Assembly: GCA_012932865.1 (NCBI GenBank)
Contig: SAXG01000008.1
Location: forward strand, 310,001 to 374,000
Source of the DNA: Amylostereum areolatum
Lineage: Eukaryota; Basidiomycota; Agaricomycetes; Russulales; Stereaceae
DNA length: 64,000 bases
Direction of reading: 5' to 3'
The position numbers and the translations under genes are program-made. The notes beneath the pieces were generated by a model that did no database searches, was not told where the DNA came from, and saw nothing but the letters and a program-made list of their open reading frames with translations. Numbering within the stretch: the first letter of the stretch is position 1; each line of letters starts with the position of its first letter. Positions 46,980 to 59,300 of the stretch are shown here, piece after piece.

Positions 46980-48658
46980 ATGATCTCTTCGCGCTCCCCT
47001 CACGCTCTTCGGCGCGTCGTTCTCCCCTTGAATGTGAGCCTAATCCTGGGTTAAGCCCTGCCTATTGTGCTCATCGGCAGCCCCCCTTGTTTAGAACCTG
47101 ACATTCCGAACTTCTCGCCGCTGCCAATCTACTGCTTCCGAACCTCCTCCGGCGGGGGGTCATTTACCATCTATTGCGACCTCCAAACTTTTACGCACAT
47201 CTCGGGACGCGTCTTTACGCGCACCAGGGCTGCAGTGGCAAGATGAACAGGTTGGTCTCCCCGTCAAGGACATCGTCGCTGGCCGAGAGACCCGCAAGAT
47301 GAATGTCTACCAGGCAGTCCGAGATGCGATGAGGTACCGTCTTCTTTCGCTCACTCCCATCTTCATGGGACCGAATTTCCTTCAGCACAGCGTTACTGAA
47401 AGACGAAACTGCTGTCGTCTTCGGTGAAGATGTCGGGTTTGGAGGCGTCTTCAGATGTACCATGGTATGTTATTCCCACCACGCCCGGATCTTATCCTGT
47501 AGTAACGTGTTTCAGGGTCTTGCGGAGGAGTTTGGTTCGTTCCCATGACTTGCACCCATTGCGTGATTACCAACTTGACTTCAGGTCGTGAACGTGTGTT
47601 CAATACACCGCTGTCTGAGCAAGGTATTGCTGGTTTCGGCATAGGCCTCGCTGCTATGGGCCATACTGCTATCGCGGAAATCCAATTCGCGGACTACATA
47701 TATCCTGCGTTTGACCAGGTTCACCTTGCCGTCGTCATGACACGCTATACACTAACCCGATTTCCAGCTTGTCAATGAGGCAGCGAAATATCGCTATCGC
47801 AGCGGAGGTCAATTCAATGTCGGTGGTCTGACCGTACGGACGCCGACGATGTCAGTGGGTCACGGTGGACTATATCACTCGCAAAGTCCCGAAGGATTTT
47901 TCATGGGTGCATCTGGACTGAAGGTGGCGTGATCAGCGCACACCCAGTTTCAATCACCTTTGACCAGCAACGTAGATCGTTATACCTCGATCACCGATTC
48001 AGGCCAAGGGACTTTTGCTTGCCTCCATACGAGACCCAAATCCTGTGATCTTCATGGAGCCCAAGATTCTCTACCGCTCTGCAGGTAAGCTGATCTGCCT
48101 CGTAGTTTGCATCGCTCAACCTTCTCTTTAGTTGAGCAAGGTGCCTGTGGATGATTTCACACTTCCGTTAGGTCGGGCGGAGATTCTTATCCCTGGATCC
48201 GACCTTACTTTGCTAACCTGGGGCACTCCTGTGTATCACTGTGAGACGGCACTGTCCATGATCGCTAACCCGTCGGATTCTTTCGCGCTTCACGTCCCGA
48301 CGTCTATCCGCTCTGCCAAAATTGAACTGATCGACCTGCGGACTATCCTGCCCTGGGATATCGATACGGTACTGGAGAGCGTACAACGCACTGGACGGCT
48401 GGTCATCGTTCACGAGGCGAGCCTAACGGGAGGTGTTGGCGCAGAGATCGCGGCGGAGGTACAGAAGAAAGCCTTCCTTAAGCTCAATGCGCCGGTCAAG
48501 AGAGTGGCAGGCTGGGAGTGAGCCTCGCTACAATTATTCCACCTTGACCACCGCTGATTCGCATTTCAAGTGTACCTGTAGGTCTACATTTCGAGAAGTT
48601 TATCATCCCGGACGCGGTTCGTATATTTGACGCGATCGTAGAGACGCTGACCTACTAG
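46980..48658 (+). CDS. BCKDHB: branched-chain 2-oxoacid dehydrogenase E1 beta subunit
   Basis: Mitochondrial subunit of the complex degrading Val, Leu and Ile 2-oxoacids. The N-terminus ([18 protein letters not shown]) is Arg/Ser-rich without acidic residues, a likely mitochondrial presequence. The pyrimidine-binding domain has [93 protein letters not shown] and [20 protein letters not shown]. The transketolase C-terminal domain has [35 protein letters not shown] and [20 protein letters not shown], ending [20 protein letters not shown]. Short introns throughout; no frame break seen. Confidence 0.95.
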
Positions 48659-48899
48659 CTCCTACTGTACTGCTTACTACTAGTATACTTATCATACTAG
48701 AGCATGATCTGACTTGGATGCATCTAACTTATCCAAATACGTTAATACTGAATATGTACCCGTACTTTGTAAGCTGCGAGGGCGCAAGCAAAGCGTTGAA
48801 GATAACTAGGAAGTACGGCTACCACATCACGATCCAAAAGCGTAACTCAAGCCTCGGCCAGCTTCAGCAGGGCGTCGACTTGATAATGTAGCGTTAGGT

Positions 48900-48921
48900 G
48901 TGTTGATTACATAATCAACAC
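48900..48921. promoter_or_regulatory. 22-bp near-perfect palindrome upstream of USE1
   Basis: GTGTTGATTA and TAATCAACAC form exact 10-bp arms separated by CA, 77 bases before the USE1 start codon. TGATTA/TAATCA are homeodomain-like half-sites, so it may bind a dimeric factor. The surrounding gap (48659-48997) also holds (CCACAA)n at 48937-48956 and a small inverted repeat CTAGTAT/ATACTAG near 48680-48700. Confidence 0.45.
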
Positions 48922-48997
48922 TGACCTCTGTTTACATCCACAACCACAACCACAACCAAGTATAAGTATCTGTAACTGTTCTCTACACATAGCCGTC

Positions 48998-50030
48998 ATG
49001 AGCATCCCAACAACAGAGCAGATCCTTCATGACCGTGTCAACCTTGTGCGTCTGGTCCGCAGACTGGACAAAGCTGTAGCTCAGCCAGACTGGAATGCGC
49101 ACGCTGTCGATCCGTGGATAGGGTGTCAAAGCATGCTTCAGGTCTGTCGCCTTTTGGTAGAGCCCCACATGAAATGACCCAGCTGGAGTCCAGAAACTCA
49201 AATATGCCCGCAAACTGTTGCGAAATGTAGAGACATACAACGAAATGGGTCTTTCCTCGTGAGCATTCTTATTCATATCATCATCATCTCGCTTAATTCT
49301 TAACCCAGAGAGTCTTACAAGCACCACAAAGAAATGCGGAATACCATTGACCGGCTAGAATACGCAGTGAACCTTGCCAATGATGTAGGTCATACACATC
49401 ATCTTCACATGCTTCCAACTGACTAGAAGTTCTGCATAGCGGGTCGCACCTATGCCACACCGTCCACCGCCGGTCCTTCCAACTGTGCCATTGCCCCCGC
49501 CCTCTGCGCGCGGACTTGAGCCGCCACAGGCTCCCGCGAGTTCTGTCACGCCTATATCGGATGCACCAGAAAACGGACTTTTATTGGGACCTGCGGAGGA
49601 AACGCTTTCCTCACCAGAAGACCCCTCGCCCGCCAGATCTTCAAGTACTCTCCTGTTCCCGGACGCTTCCGTACATTCCACGGCATCTACTCCACCAACA
49701 CCTGCAGCTACGACAAATCTCAGTTCCACTTCTGCGCACCTGCAGAACTCGGCAGCCGTGCAGGAGGAACTGACCGCGCAGCTTGCGCAGATGGCGCGAC
49801 AGCTGAAGGCGAATGCCTCGCATTTTTCGGAATCTCTCGCGGCAGACAAGGCGGCGATGACGGATACAGACGAAAAGATTGCGGCAAATTATGAAGTCAT
49901 GAAGCGGGAGCGGGTTCGCTTGCGAGACCATCGAGGGAAGAGCATGGGTACTACGTGCTTAACCCTGACGAGCGTTTTCGTGGTCGCCATTGCATTTTGT
50001 GTCATGTTCTTCGTGATTCGGTTGACCTAG
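48998..50030 (+). CDS. USE1: USE1-type SNARE (ER retrograde transport)
   Basis: Qc-type SNARE acting with Sec20, Ufe1 and Sec22 in Golgi-to-ER fusion. The N-terminus MSIPTTEQILHDRVNLVRLV is helical; after introns come KLKYARKLLRNVETYNEM and ESYKHHKEMRNTIDRLEYAV, then a Pro/Ser-rich linker. The SNARE motif is VQEELTAQLAQMARQLKANA, SHFSESLAADKAAMTDTDEK with a central Asp at the layer often Gln in Qc SNAREs, followed by IAANYEVMKRERVRLRDHRG and a C-terminal anchor (TCLTLTSVFVVAIAFCVMFF). Introns near 49141-49195, 49239-49313, 49383-49439. The tail-anchored layout matches USE1/p31. I judge the family assignment good, given low overall conservation. Confidence 0.85.
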
Positions 50031-50193
50031 GAATCATGTTGTGTTTTCTACGATAGTAGCAACCTTACAGGGATGGCTACATAAGCACCTAGCCCTGTTG
50101 GGTTTTCGTAGGATATTTAAAGTGCGGTAGCTTAGGGTAGCTCGTTCGTCGTGATGCACATTATCACTATCATATCATTATACAATTGCCATT

Positions 50194-51500
50194 TTACACC
50201 GAGCCGCCTTCGGCCTCTGGTCCATGCACTGTTCGCACTGTAATCTTCCATTTCGTTAGCCTGCCCTCCTTAAGCAACGCCGCCTCCCAGAGCCCACGGA
50301 AACGCTCCGCACGCCAACCCTCCATGCCGTACTGTCCCACAAACGCATCCCGTGCCCCTGGATCGTCCTTCAACACGTCTGCGGCCTGGCAGATCGCGCT
50401 CGAGTACGACGCCGAGATGTTTTCCACGCTGTCGACGATGAATTGGCCTTCGAGGAGTTCAAGAGCTTGGGGGAGAGATGTCGACAAGGCCGACAGAGTG
50501 CGAGCGGGACAAGAAGAAGGCAGGCGAAGCGATCCAGGGAGGTAGGGAAGGACAACAACGGCATATGATCTGTAGGAGACGGAAAAAGAAGGCTCGGCCG
50601 TAGTAAAGGAAAGAGTAAGACGAGAATCCTCAGGAAGGGTTTTGTGAAGATGGTTGAAAAAGGCTTCCAGTTTATGGCTTGGGACGAAGTCTAAGTCGAC
50701 CAAGAACGCTTGGCGAGGAAAAGAGGGAGACCGAGAGAAAGAGGAGGGCGATTGCCCGTCGATATCTTCTACACGCGTGAGAAGCTGGGCTTCATGAAAG
50801 ATTGTTAAGTATGTTCATCCAGGCGCCTATATGCACGAATAATGCACCTACCAGACAAAACGTGAAGCTGAAGATATTTTCAATGAATGTATGCGTCACT
50901 GAGCCACGCAAAAAAACAAACCTGAGGGCTACAGGATATGCATCTGGACCAGTACGTTGACCAAGCCGTCCTCCATCGGAAGGAAAAGTCGATTCGCAAG
51001 CGGATCCGGAAACCTTGCGCAAGGATACCGCCGCCAACGAGGAAGGGTAGGTCGTGTTCAGGGTCTCGGAGCTCCACAGTGCCAGACACGATATCTTGTA
51101 TAAGGGTGGACAAGGAAAGGATGATGACGGTTTTTGTGGAGTTAGCTGGTTTGGCGAGCGCTCGATACGGATCTGGCCAGCGTGACTGAGTCGGGATGAT
51201 GATGGCTTGGAGGGCAATGAGGGGATTGGAAGGAGGAGACGAAGTCTGACTTCGCTTGAAGATCAAAAGCAAGACTAAGGTCAGAAGGATCGCATACGGC
51301 CATGCGATGAAAATTTTGAGACTGTTGAATGTGAATGAGTTGAGAGAGTCCATGACATTTGTCAGATCCGAGCGGTTGGTAGCATAGATTAGGCGTAGAA
51401 CGCCTCGAACGATGCTGGGACATAAAGGACGGAGCACTTGGGGTATCTTCGCCTGGGCAATGTTGAACAGTGGCCGTAAAGGAGCTACATAGGACGCCAT
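50194..51500 (-). CDS. fungal membrane protein of unknown function
   Basis: Starts MASYVAPLRPLFNIAQAKIP, with an amphipathic region, then a transmembrane helix (KIFIAWPYAILLTLVLLLIF), an ordered part (QTSSPPSNPLIALQAIIIPT, WPDPYRALAKPANSTKTVII, LSLSTLIQDIVSGTVELRD, LVGGGILAQGFRIR) and, after a frame change near 51003, LANRLFLPMEDGLVNVLVQM. After the intron the C-terminal half continues LLTRVEDIDGQSPSSFSRSP, AFLVDLDFVPSHKLEAFFNH, ALELLEGQFIVDSVENISAS and DAFVGQYGMEGWRAERFRGL to the end. The frame change looks like a one-base error. I recognise no named family. The mix of one helix near the N-terminus and a soluble C-terminal part suggests an organelle membrane protein. It converges on USE1 with 163 bases between stops. 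Confidence 0.7.
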
Positions 51501-51631
51501 GACCACCGTGCGGAGATGGAGGCGGAAAAAAGAATTGCTATGTACGATCACTAGCATAGACCCATGCATTGCACTCATTCAAGTAGCAAGGCTGTGGTGA
51601 TTGTATTCAAATAAGCAACAAATAAGCATAA

Positions 51632-51864
51632 CTAAGTACTAAGCATGAAGTGTAGAAGATTCAACTCGCAGTCCGATAGTAGGAAAACTGTAGCCGGGAT
51701 GCCTAGAGGGGTTTGTGACGGTCCCAAATGCTCTCGCTCGTGTCGGGCTCTCTTGGCAATCTGCCATTTCGATAGCAGAGTGGGTTGTTCTGTTCCTTGA
51801 GGGTTCAGAGCTGGAGTCCTTGGGGGCGTAGGAAGCAAGTCGCTGAGGGCCGAGTAGGCCTGCG
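51632..51864 (-). CDS. possible 3' exon of a small unknown protein
   Basis: The frame from a potential acceptor (TATTCGCAG) reads AYSALSDLLPTPPRTPALNP, QGTEQPTLLSKWQIAKRARH and EREHLG before ending at 51632. Composition and charge pattern look like real protein. An upstream exon (ESTTGDTIMQEPNQPAS, about 51990-52060) followed by a GTACGT donor may belong to it, but the phases I tried do not join cleanly. Low confidence; unknown function. Confidence 0.25.
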
Positions 51865-51869
51865 AATAT

Positions 51870-53127
51870 GCAATGTCGATGAGGACATATCACCTGTGAT
51901 ATGGATAACAAAAGGATCAGTAAAGCCTTTACTATCACATTGATTGATACTGTATGCACGTACCATCTATGAAAGCTCCGTTCGAGGCTTGCTGGTTGGT
52001 TGGGTTCTTGCATTATCGTGTCGCCTGTCGTTGATTCGGACGTGGACGACACAATACAATGCTGTTGCGGACCTTCAGGATCCTGAGGATGTCGTTGTGC
52101 TCGCACTCAAGACCGGCGGTGGCCAATGGCGTCAGCCGAGGAAAGCTGTAGACAACAATATAGTAAGCAAGGACATTGATCAGTTTGTTAAGGTCAGTCA
52201 TACCTGGACGGCCGTGTTCTCGTTCGCTTGCGAGGAGGTTGAATGGGCACTGTTTCTGGGGGCTGCATCTTGGACGGAATCAGTGGACCTGCGTTCCTGC
52301 TCGGTGCACCATCCCAATGGCCAGCCAATGTCACCCCCAACTCGCATAGATTCTTCTGCACAAATAGTACATGTCAGTTCGTCTCGCAAGAGAGAAAGAA
52401 AATGCGCACATGATCCAGATGAATGCACCGAGATGCACTGGATGCAGATGACAGGGTGTGCTGTACTGTGTCGTGTCGGGTCGTGTCGTGTCGTACATCA
52501 CTCGAGCTCGGGACCACCACGCCTCATCCGAGCACCGAGGAAATTTCCCGAAAAATCTCTAGATATATAAATAAATCCAATCAGGGGGGGTGGGAGCGAC
52601 GCGGTCATCGTGACCGAAGCGACAAAACACGTCCGTGTTGCTGCACAAACATTGCTTTGGAGGAAAATTGATTTGAATTTGTTTTCTGATATACAAAGTA
52701 AAAGGTAACATTGCTTTGGAGGAAAATTGATTTGAATTTGTTTTCTGATATACAAAGTAAAAGGTATAAGTAGGGCTGTGCCATGGAGGCTACTTTGACG
52801 CTAACGGCGGTGCGTAGAGGTGCCATAGAGAGTGGGAAGGTATGACGGTGGCCAAGTACGTGGTGGAGGTCAAGACGAAGAGCGACGCGGCGACCCGGCC
52901 GACGCGCAAGCCTAGGATGACGCAAGCAGCCACGTGCATTTGTCAACGCGACCTGTCACGTGTCGCGTTACGATGACGTGGCTGTTGTCCCACAACCAAT
53001 CAGAAAGCTCACTTGTCTCGCGGTTTGTGTCGTGACGTGACGCAGCGCTCCACCGCGTCTCTCTTTGTATTAAAGGATTGTTGAGACCTTCAGCGGGCTT
53101 TTATAACGAGTTCCGTGATGAAACGTG
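51870..53127. other. gene-poor stretch upstream of tRNA-Ser
   Basis: About 1.25 kb with no supported gene apart from possible exon fragments near 51990-52200. It contains GTGTC-type short repeats at 52457-52492, an AT-rich TAGATATATAAATAAATCC at 52559-52577 and the 59-bp tandem duplication described separately. Confidence 0.45.
52648..52765. repeat. perfect 59-bp tandem duplication
   Basis: The unit starts AACATTGCTTTGGAGGAAAA and ends ACAAAGTAAAAGGT. Copies at 52648-52706 and 52707-52765 are identical, implying a very recent duplication or an assembly repeat. Confidence 0.9.
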
Positions 53128-53131
53128 AAAA
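53128..53131 (-). terminator. RNA polymerase III terminator (T4)
   Basis: On the minus strand TTTT follows directly after the tRNA 3' end, as expected for Pol III termination. Confidence 0.6.
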
Positions 53132-53223
53132 CGACACCAGCAGGACTCGAACCTGCGCTCCCAAAGGGAAACAGATGAATTCAAAATTCGAATCTGTCGC
53201 CGTAACCACTTGGCTATAGTGCC
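53132..53223 (-). tRNA. tRNA-Ser(CGA) with a 10-nt intron
   Basis: The minus strand folds into a class II cloverleaf. The acceptor stem is GGCACTA with TGGTGTC, the discriminator is G (serine identity), the D-arm is GCC/GGC and the T-arm is GCAGG-TTCGAGT-CCTGC. The anticodon stem is ACAGA/TCTGT with loop TTCGAA+A, anticodon CGA. An intron TTTTGAATTC (53177-53186) sits one base after the anticodon. The variable arm TCCC/GGGA is long, as in Ser tRNAs. tRNA-Ser(CGA) is also intron-containing in yeast. Confidence 0.95.
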
Positions 53224-53392
53224 CTCACTAAGCGGGGAGAACATGATATGTTAGTGACGGCACTTATGGGCAGTCCCTTGAAGAGCGCGCCGCCGTCGCG
53301 TATATATCCCGCGCGCGTAGGGCGTGACCGTCTCTCCTTCGTACTTACACCGCCTAGCTGTCTGCAAACCTCAGCATCTAGAGGCACGCCAG

Positions 53393-56300
53393 ATGGATTT
53401 GTATGTTTATTCCTTACAATGAAAGTTCGACGGTTTCTCACCCCAATGATATCAGCCTTGAATTGAACGTACAGCAGCTGGTCTTGGCGGACCTGGCTGC
53501 AAGCATCGGGTCTTCGAAAGATGACCCCGAGGATCCCACTATACGTTCCTCCATTGATGTGGTCACATCGAATGTCGCTACCCGTGCTGTCACGAATGGC
53601 GAGGCTATTAACGATGAATCGGTGTTCATGGTGCGTTTATTGTAGCGTCCGCTGTCCCAGTCTTACCTTCTCTCGTAGCCGGCTTCACGAGTGCGAGCGA
53701 ATATTGGTTTCGCAGAGCTTGCCATCAGCATGTCAAAGTCACTGGTCCCCAGCGCTATACCCGTCCTTCTTGACGTACTCCGTGATACCCCTCATATTGA
53801 ATGCGGCCCTAACCTGACATGGGATGGTATGTTCGTGGTAGTCGCGTTGCTCACACACTAATCCTTGTCACAGACTGGTCACTTCCCGATCAGCTGGTTT
53901 TTTCGACAGCTTCGGCATTACTGAGACTTTCTTGCGCATATCCTGAATATAGGACTGCAGCCGCCACGGCTCTCGCAGATTTCGCATCTGTCACCGTTTC
54001 GAAGCTTCAGACTGGATCCCGTGAGTTTGCCTCTTCCGAGCACTGGACTGTAATATAACTCGCAATTAGCTGTCCAGGTCTTGACACACTACGCCTTATG
54101 CTTCCACGGCTTTTACCGGGCAATCATCTCTATCCAATTTCCATGGAGGATGGAAGACTGGATCAAGCTCTCAGAGCATCTGAACGCGCTGTTTGCTCCT
54201 GATACCATAGAGCATCTCAATCGACTTCTCGTCGATGTGATCCAGGCTGAAGACGCTGACCCTGACGTAGTCAGCTACCTCCAAACGCTGCTCTCACGCT
54301 ATGTCTCCCGCGGGCGTCCTTTGAATGGCTATTTCCTTGTATGCTGCGTAATAGAGGCCCAATGGACCGTTCTCGCACAGGCGCTATACTCCTCCGATTT
54401 GCCAACGACGGAAAAGACCGCGGTCACCGATGCTGCTGCCGCGAACAAGGCATGGTCAACTCTAACTCGCCCCCTTTTCCCAGGTCCACCCATATTGGAC
54501 GCTGGAACCCGACAGGCCTTACAGTCCACGATTACCTTGTCGATGCAAGCCTTCACGGACCTTTTGGTGCAGATAGAGGAAATGGACTCGGAACCGTCGC
54601 TGGATACTTATGCGTGGGAGACTATGTCTGAAAGCCTGGTAAGCCTACTTCTACTTAGGTCATTTGACTACTCTTATTCTTGGTATGCGCAGAAATTGGG
54701 CACTGTTTGCGCCGTTGCTCTTCATGAGCTTGACCAAAGCCTATTCTCTCGGCTGAAGGTTCTCCTCAGCTATGAATCTCCTATATCCGATAGTTTGGTG
54801 CAAGTTGCCGCCTTGAAGTCAGTTTCCGCACTTGTTCAACAGTAGGTATCTCCTTTCCTCAGCCATCTTTCGGCTTCTTGTTGACGATGCACAGCTTTCC
54901 CGACACTGCTGCGTCAATGGCGGGCCATCTCCGTCGGTTCGTCTCGTCACCCTTACCAGCCATCGACTTCGAGTATATCAGCGAAACCCGTGCGCCTGCA
55001 CCGTTGTACGCGGCTGCAAAGAGTCTTGCTCTCTGCATTAAGGTAGGAATGTGTTTTTCATGCTTCCGCGTGCACGAGTTGAACTCTCCCAAGTTGGCGC
55101 CTGGAGACGATCTTATCATGTCCACTATGTACTCTCTGCTCAACCATATTGCTGCCAGCAGCAAGGAGATGCACGATACTCTCAACGGCGCACATCCTAG
55201 CCTTTTTTCGGGCACCGACAACGCAACTCTGCAATCGACCGAGAATTCACTACGTGGTTACTCAGAAGAAGAGAGACGACTCATCGGGATCAGTACCATT
55301 TCCGTGGTGTCGCGCCTAGCCTTGGAGTTCAAGGAGGACGAGGTTAGACATTACTGCGTCTATCATTCCGCATGCTAAATTTTTACTTTCTCAGGTCACA
55401 AAGCTGACCATCGCTATGCTGGTACAACGCCTGCGATCCGTGGATCCTGCTGCCGAGGCTACTATTGCACATAGCCTTGTTGACCTGGCGTTGACAGCGC
55501 CTGAATCCTCTTTCATCGACATCATCCGGGCGTTCTCCTCACTGAGTCGCTCCGCCAATACAGATGATCCCAGATTTTCGAACAACATGGTAATCATCTG
55601 CAGCATGTACTCCTGCGCCGTACTCATGTTTTATATCCAGATTGTTGCTGCTCAGACCAGGCTTGCACAGGAGCTGGAGAAGCGACCTGAGTTTTACGAG
55701 ATCTACCTCACGGAACTTCTTACGCTCTTTGGCGATAAAGGTGTCGCTATCCAGAATGCGTCGACGCTAAATCGTCATATGAAGGTGTGTCTGGCCGCCT
55801 CTTTCCCCCGCAACCAGTCACTCACCGCTACATCCGTCTCATGACAGGCCGAGGATCTAGTTGAGCAACTGGTGTCTCTCCTACTCCCCATCGAGGCCCT
55901 TCTCTCCCATCCTGACTACAACCCACGGGCCAATGCGACTTCGGAATTGACCAGGCTTTTCCGCAACATGTGGTTCCTATGCACTCTTTTCCACTTGACG
56001 GCTTCCGACGAGAAGGAAATGTCCGCCACTGAATGGCGCATACCGGTGTTAACTCGTATTGCAGCAAAGGCTCCTGCTCTTGTGTCTGAAGACGCCCACG
56101 ATCTTCCGAGCGACGTTGAATTCAATCCGTGCATCCGCGTTGACTACGCGAATGCTGTATGTCGTTTTTATTCACTTTCGTGAATACTTGCTTACCGATC
56201 AAGCAGGTGATGTCGAAACATCGCAACATACTCTCAAAACAACTGCCACAACATGCCAGCGGGATTCGATATTTATCGGCAGGCCAAGTCATATTACTCC

Positions 56301-59300
56301 TCGCGATGCACGACATTGAGAGTATGCGCTCTGCATCCGGCCTACCTTCGTCGCTGCTGTCGTACTTCACCAATAGTAACCTGAACGGCAACGCGGAGCT
56401 GAGCGTCTGCATGGAGTCTATGGCGGAGAAGGTGAAGCTTTCCCTCTTGCTTGAAGTGATTATGAAATTAACACGCATTTCCAGGTCATGAAAGACGCTG
56501 TCAATGAGCTGAACTTGCAATCAAGAGAACAGTCACTACCAGCTGATCTTTTGGGAGAACTGCAGGCTCTTTTGATCGCCAGCACACATCGGGTGGCGAA
56601 GGCACGCGCCGTTGCGTCCAAGTACCTCAACAAACTGATCACATCCTTCCCATCGTTGATGTGCGACCCACCCCTTGTTTTTGCCATCCTTGAAGTCCTC
56701 ACCCTCCTTCGTCGAGCTTGCGAGAATGAGTTCATCGACGAGGTTTGTTATTTCATGGGTCTTCCATACGTAGCCAAGCTGATTATTCCTCCAGTACAAC
56801 CCGGTTTATGAATTCCACTCGGAAAGGGCAGGGATCACCTTGCAACTCACTGACGATTACAAGGTTCGAGATGAGATTCTCATTAGCTTGCAAACGAGTT
56901 CTAGCCATTGGTTCGAATTGGCACTTAGTCGAGCTCCCGTTGAGCTGCAGACTACATTGCAGGTGTGTGCTCACTTAAGAGTATTTTTACATTCATATCA
57001 TGTTGCTCCTATAGAAATATCTGGCCGTCAACCAGTCGTTGTCACCTATCGATACCGTGGACCTTGGGGCTTCCGTTGCGGAACATTTCGGGAAAGCCAT
57101 TGGACCAGTTGAAAAGAAATTGTGTATGTCTTTTCAACCCTTCCTTGCGCCGTCTGGTTTTAACCTGTTTACTTCAGCGTCCTTAGCCACACTCTCGAAG
57201 CATAATCTTGATCGTGCGAAGATTCTGACCGGCCAACTCGCGTCTAAATCTTTTTTCATCGGAGAGATAGCTGGGCTCCGCCTTGCAGGGAGACGAGGTA
57301 AAAACCGACCAGATACAACTTGAGCATTCCGGTTTTAACTTGTCACAGGTGCAGAACTGGAGAAGCCAACAGAAGTCGAAGAACCGGTCGCCGAGGCCAT
57401 CCCTTTGAAGGAGAAGATGGTCTCAGCTCTATCCGCTATCCGAGAAAAACGCAATACCTTCTCGATCCAAGATTTCAAGCGCTTGCTCTTCCGTTGTGCA
57501 TCTTACTTGCTCTCTACAATTAAGGTAATGCTCATCCTACTTTGCATCCTATGAAACTCGCTAAATCCGCGTAGTGCGACTATGCATTCCTACACTATCT
57601 CGTCGTCCTCCCCTTTGAGGCCTTTACACCGTCCGCTATTTCCGCCGGCATCGAGATGTGGACATGGGTGATATCAGAGCGACCCGAATTTGAGATAGCT
57701 ATGATGGCTGAGATCAATTCCGCTTGGATGGCGAGCATTAAACACGAGAAGGGGATATTTTCGAAGGCTCAGAAGTCAGTATACAATTTTCTCATTCGGT
57801 CGACTGTTACTGACCATGTCTTAGTTATGATGACCCATTTCTTCACCCGATTGTGTACTCGCCAACGGACAAGGATGCGATTGATCACGCTACGAATCAA
57901 GCCCGCCGACTTCTTTCCCCCCACACCCTCATTCTACAGATGCTGTTCAGTCGTCTGCATGCAGCGAGGTACAGGAGACCTGGTTTGATGTTACTCATTC
58001 TACGGTTGGTCCTCCGTTCTGCCAAATCGTATCGGACCATGAGGTGAGCATCCGCAGAACGCTACAGTAAAATAACACTGATTTGCTTACAGCTCGCATC
58101 CCTTGGCACGAGAGGCCCGCTTCTCGTTCCTTCTCTTTGGCTTTGAAGCTTTGAGAAGCTCGAGATTGGACTCATTCTGCGAACACGTCCTAAGGGAGAA
58201 TCTGTATACCACCGCATTGTCCTGGTTCTCCTCACGACCCCAGTGAGTCGTTCGGTTCGAGGACAGGTCAATTGTCTGATTTTGTGAAGATGGTCATACG
58301 GATCCAACCGTCTGCAGATGGACGCCGACCTCAAACTACTGGCTGAGTTCCTCTCCTGCGTACAAACCGATTCCACCTGGCTTGCCTGTAGCATTTCCAG
58401 CCTTTCCCCGGTACAAGCGGTGGCAATGAATTCTTGTAAGTCCTTTCGACTATTGTTGATCTCGTTTCTGACCGAATTCCTTGCCAGTCTACGTCTCTCG
58501 CCTTTTCAGTCTCAGTGTTCCTCTAAAGCTCCTGGTGGAAAATGAGATGTACCGCCTCTCCGTTTGGGCCAACCCTGTTTATGATCCGAAACGAGGGGCA
58601 GACTACCTGCCGTCGACTGAAAGAACTATCACCGAAGTACGCGCCCGCGTTTTCTTACCATGTTTCGATCTGAAGTGTTTCTGTGCAGGGCGCTTGGATG
58701 GGCGCTATTCGCACAGCCTGGGATATCGACCCGGCCATTGCTGTGCATTTTGCGGAACGATTCAGGCATCCGTCTGTAGCTTCCGAGGTCGGCAGATTGG
58801 TTCGTTCCAATCCACGCGCAGTGCTGCATTCCCCGGATGCGTTGAAGTTTTTGCTGGGTGACCACTTCGACCCCAGTCTCCGTCGCGACCTCAAGGTAAA
58901 AACATCGTCTTGTCCGTACGCCTTCTGCGTGGCTAACGCGCTTTAGTATCTGCTAATCTGGGACCCCGTTCCTCCTGTCACGGGCATAACCTTCTTCGAG
59001 CCACGGTACAGAAACGATCCGCTGATACTCCAATACGCTCACCGCGTGTTGGCTCAACACCCCGTGGACTTGACGTTCTTCTTCGTCCCACAAGTTGTTC
59101 AAGCGCTACGTTACGATGAACTCGGTGTGTTCATTGCCTCGCACAACCCGTCGAATGTGTATATTCATGTCCGCGTCTAGGCTACGTTACCCATTTCATC
59201 TTCGAGACCGCGAAGATCTCCCAGCTGTTCTGTCACCAGATCATCTGGAACATGAAAGCTAATTGCTACAAGGACGATGCGGCTGAAGTGGTGCGCGTGT

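Noticed and set aside
52498..52946. Minus-strand frames over the 59-bp duplication
   Set aside because: The apparent repeated peptide comes only from the tandem copies; no start, splice or domain support.
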